Below, one piece after another: positions 4,816 to 5,488 of a DNA stretch of 5,488 nt. The stretch comes from an uncultured Alphaproteobacteria bacterium (GTDB lineage: Bacteria > Pseudomonadota > Alphaproteobacteria > Rhizobiales > Beijerinckiaceae): positions 1 to 5,488 of the forward strand of contig CALCZO010000264.1 of assembly GCA_937903315.1 (NCBI GenBank), given 5' to 3'. The number at the start of each line of letters is the position of its first letter. The stretch's first letter is position 1. Made by a program: the position numbers and the translations under genes. The notes under the pieces are model-generated. The model had not been told where the DNA came from and made no database searches. It saw only the letters and a list, made by a program, of their open reading frames with translations.

Positions 4816-5488
4816 TCAGAACAGGTCGCCCTGCCCGCCGCGCCCGTCCTTCGGCTTGGTCGTCCGCGGCGGCGCGGCACGGGGGCGCGCGTCCGCAGCG
4901 GCGGGATCGCCCTCCCCGGCGCGGGCGGCAAACGCACCGTCGGCCAGTTCGATGGTCAGCGCCATGCCCGGGCTGACCGCCGCACTGGCGCGGACCGGCT
5001 GGCCGGCCTGATCACGCACCAGTGCAAAGCCGCGCGCCAGCACCTGACGATAGCCGAGAGAATTGATCAGCGCGGCCAGCGTCGCGAGGCGCTGGCGATC
5101 ACGCTGGAAGCGGTCGCGACCGGCGCGCTGGAGCCGTGCGGCCAGCGTAGCCAAACGGTCGCGGCGGTGGGCACTCTCGGTCCGCTCCAGCGACAGGCGA
5201 TGGACCAGCGCGCGCAGGTGACGTTGACCGAGCGTTTCGAGCGCCTGCCGGCGCTGGCGCTGCATGAGCGCAGGAGCCGCGCCGAGCCGCGCGGCCAGAC
5301 CGGCAATGCGTTCGCCGAAGCGGGCCAGCCGCGCTTCCGGCGTCTGGCCCTGCAACCGGCGGGCAAGACCGGCCAGCACGCCGCGCCGCCGATCGATGCC
5401 CGCGCGGGCGGCTGCCGCCAGCCTGACACCGGCAAGATCGACACGCTGACGCTGGCTGGCGAGCAGGTCCTCGCCGTCAGGCAGGGCA
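4816..5488 (-). CDS. xseA: Exodeoxyribonuclease VII large subunit, C-terminal part
   Basis: Partial gene: the last 223 codons are visible and the frame runs off the right edge, so the N-terminal OB-fold and most of the catalytic core are missing. XseA pairs with several copies of XseB to form exonuclease VII, which degrades single-stranded DNA from both ends in the cytoplasm. The visible part starts LPDGEDLLASQRQRVDLAG. It continues into a long Arg/Leu/Ala-rich helical region (about 130 residues), typical of the extended coiled coil that binds XseB. Then comes SLGYRQVLARGFALVRD, the conserved C-terminal motif, and a segment PGMALTIELADGAFAA. The tail of about 35 residues is low-complexity (Ala, Pro, Arg, Gly) and ends GQGDLF, a kind of ending I have seen in alphaproteobacterial XseA. 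A GTG at 5379 is internal and not the start. murJ follows 54 bp downstream on the same strand. Confidence 0.94.
   Translation of the reverse strand, partial: ALPDGEDLLASQRQRVDLAGVRLAAAARAGIDRRRGVLAGLARRLQGQTPEARLARFGERIAGLAARLGAAPALMQRQRRQALETLGQRHLRALVHRLSLERTESAHRRDRLATLAARLQRAGRDRFQRDRQRLATLAALINSLGYRQVLARGFALVRDQAGQPVRASAAVSPGMALTIELADGAFAARAGEGDPAAADARPRAAPPRTTKPKDGRGGQGDLF

Overview
The window looks like an ordinary chromosomal segment of a GC-rich alphaproteobacterium, most likely of the Hyphomicrobiales (Rhizobiales). The basis is high GC with strong third-position G/C bias. Three proteins also resemble, from memory, versions I associate with that order: the small DUF2267-like protein, the class IV aminotransferase and the XseA C-terminus. 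This placement is an inference and was not tested by a search. I see no rRNA, tRNA, CRISPR array, insertion sequence, integrase or prophage gene.

Layout, left to right. (1) The N-terminal 259 residues of a HerA/YjgR-type (DUF853) P-loop ATPase lie on the minus strand and run off the left edge. (2) A 169-bp divergent intergenic region holds a candidate minus-strand promoter and an AT-rich inverted repeat. (3) On the plus strand come a 126-aa DUF2267-like protein with an internal duplication and then, after 103 bp, a 287-aa branched-chain aminotransferase-type enzyme. (4) A strong 9-bp hairpin separates the aminotransferase from a convergent minus-strand gene for an exported DUF305 protein, of a type linked to copper or metal handling. 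(5) A second divergent intergenic region leads to a plus-strand gene for a small exported protein with four cysteines. (6) That gene ends exactly where the convergent murJ (lipid II flippase) ends: the two stop codons abut and read TGATCA. (7) Upstream of murJ on the same strand is the C-terminal 223 codons of xseA (exonuclease VII large subunit), which runs off the right edge.

The genes do not form one pathway. xseA and murJ could be co-transcribed (53-bp gap, same strand), and the DUF2267-like gene and the aminotransferase could form a second short unit. The DUF305 gene and the four-cysteine gene are divergent, both encode predicted exported proteins, and share a 174-bp control region. No new multi-gene system is evident. 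The points most worth a second look are the duplicated helical unit in the DUF2267-like protein, the C(UUCG)G hairpin that includes the last base of the aminotransferase stop codon, the near-identical leaders of the two complete minus-strand starts at 778 and 4761, and the uncharacterised four-cysteine protein.
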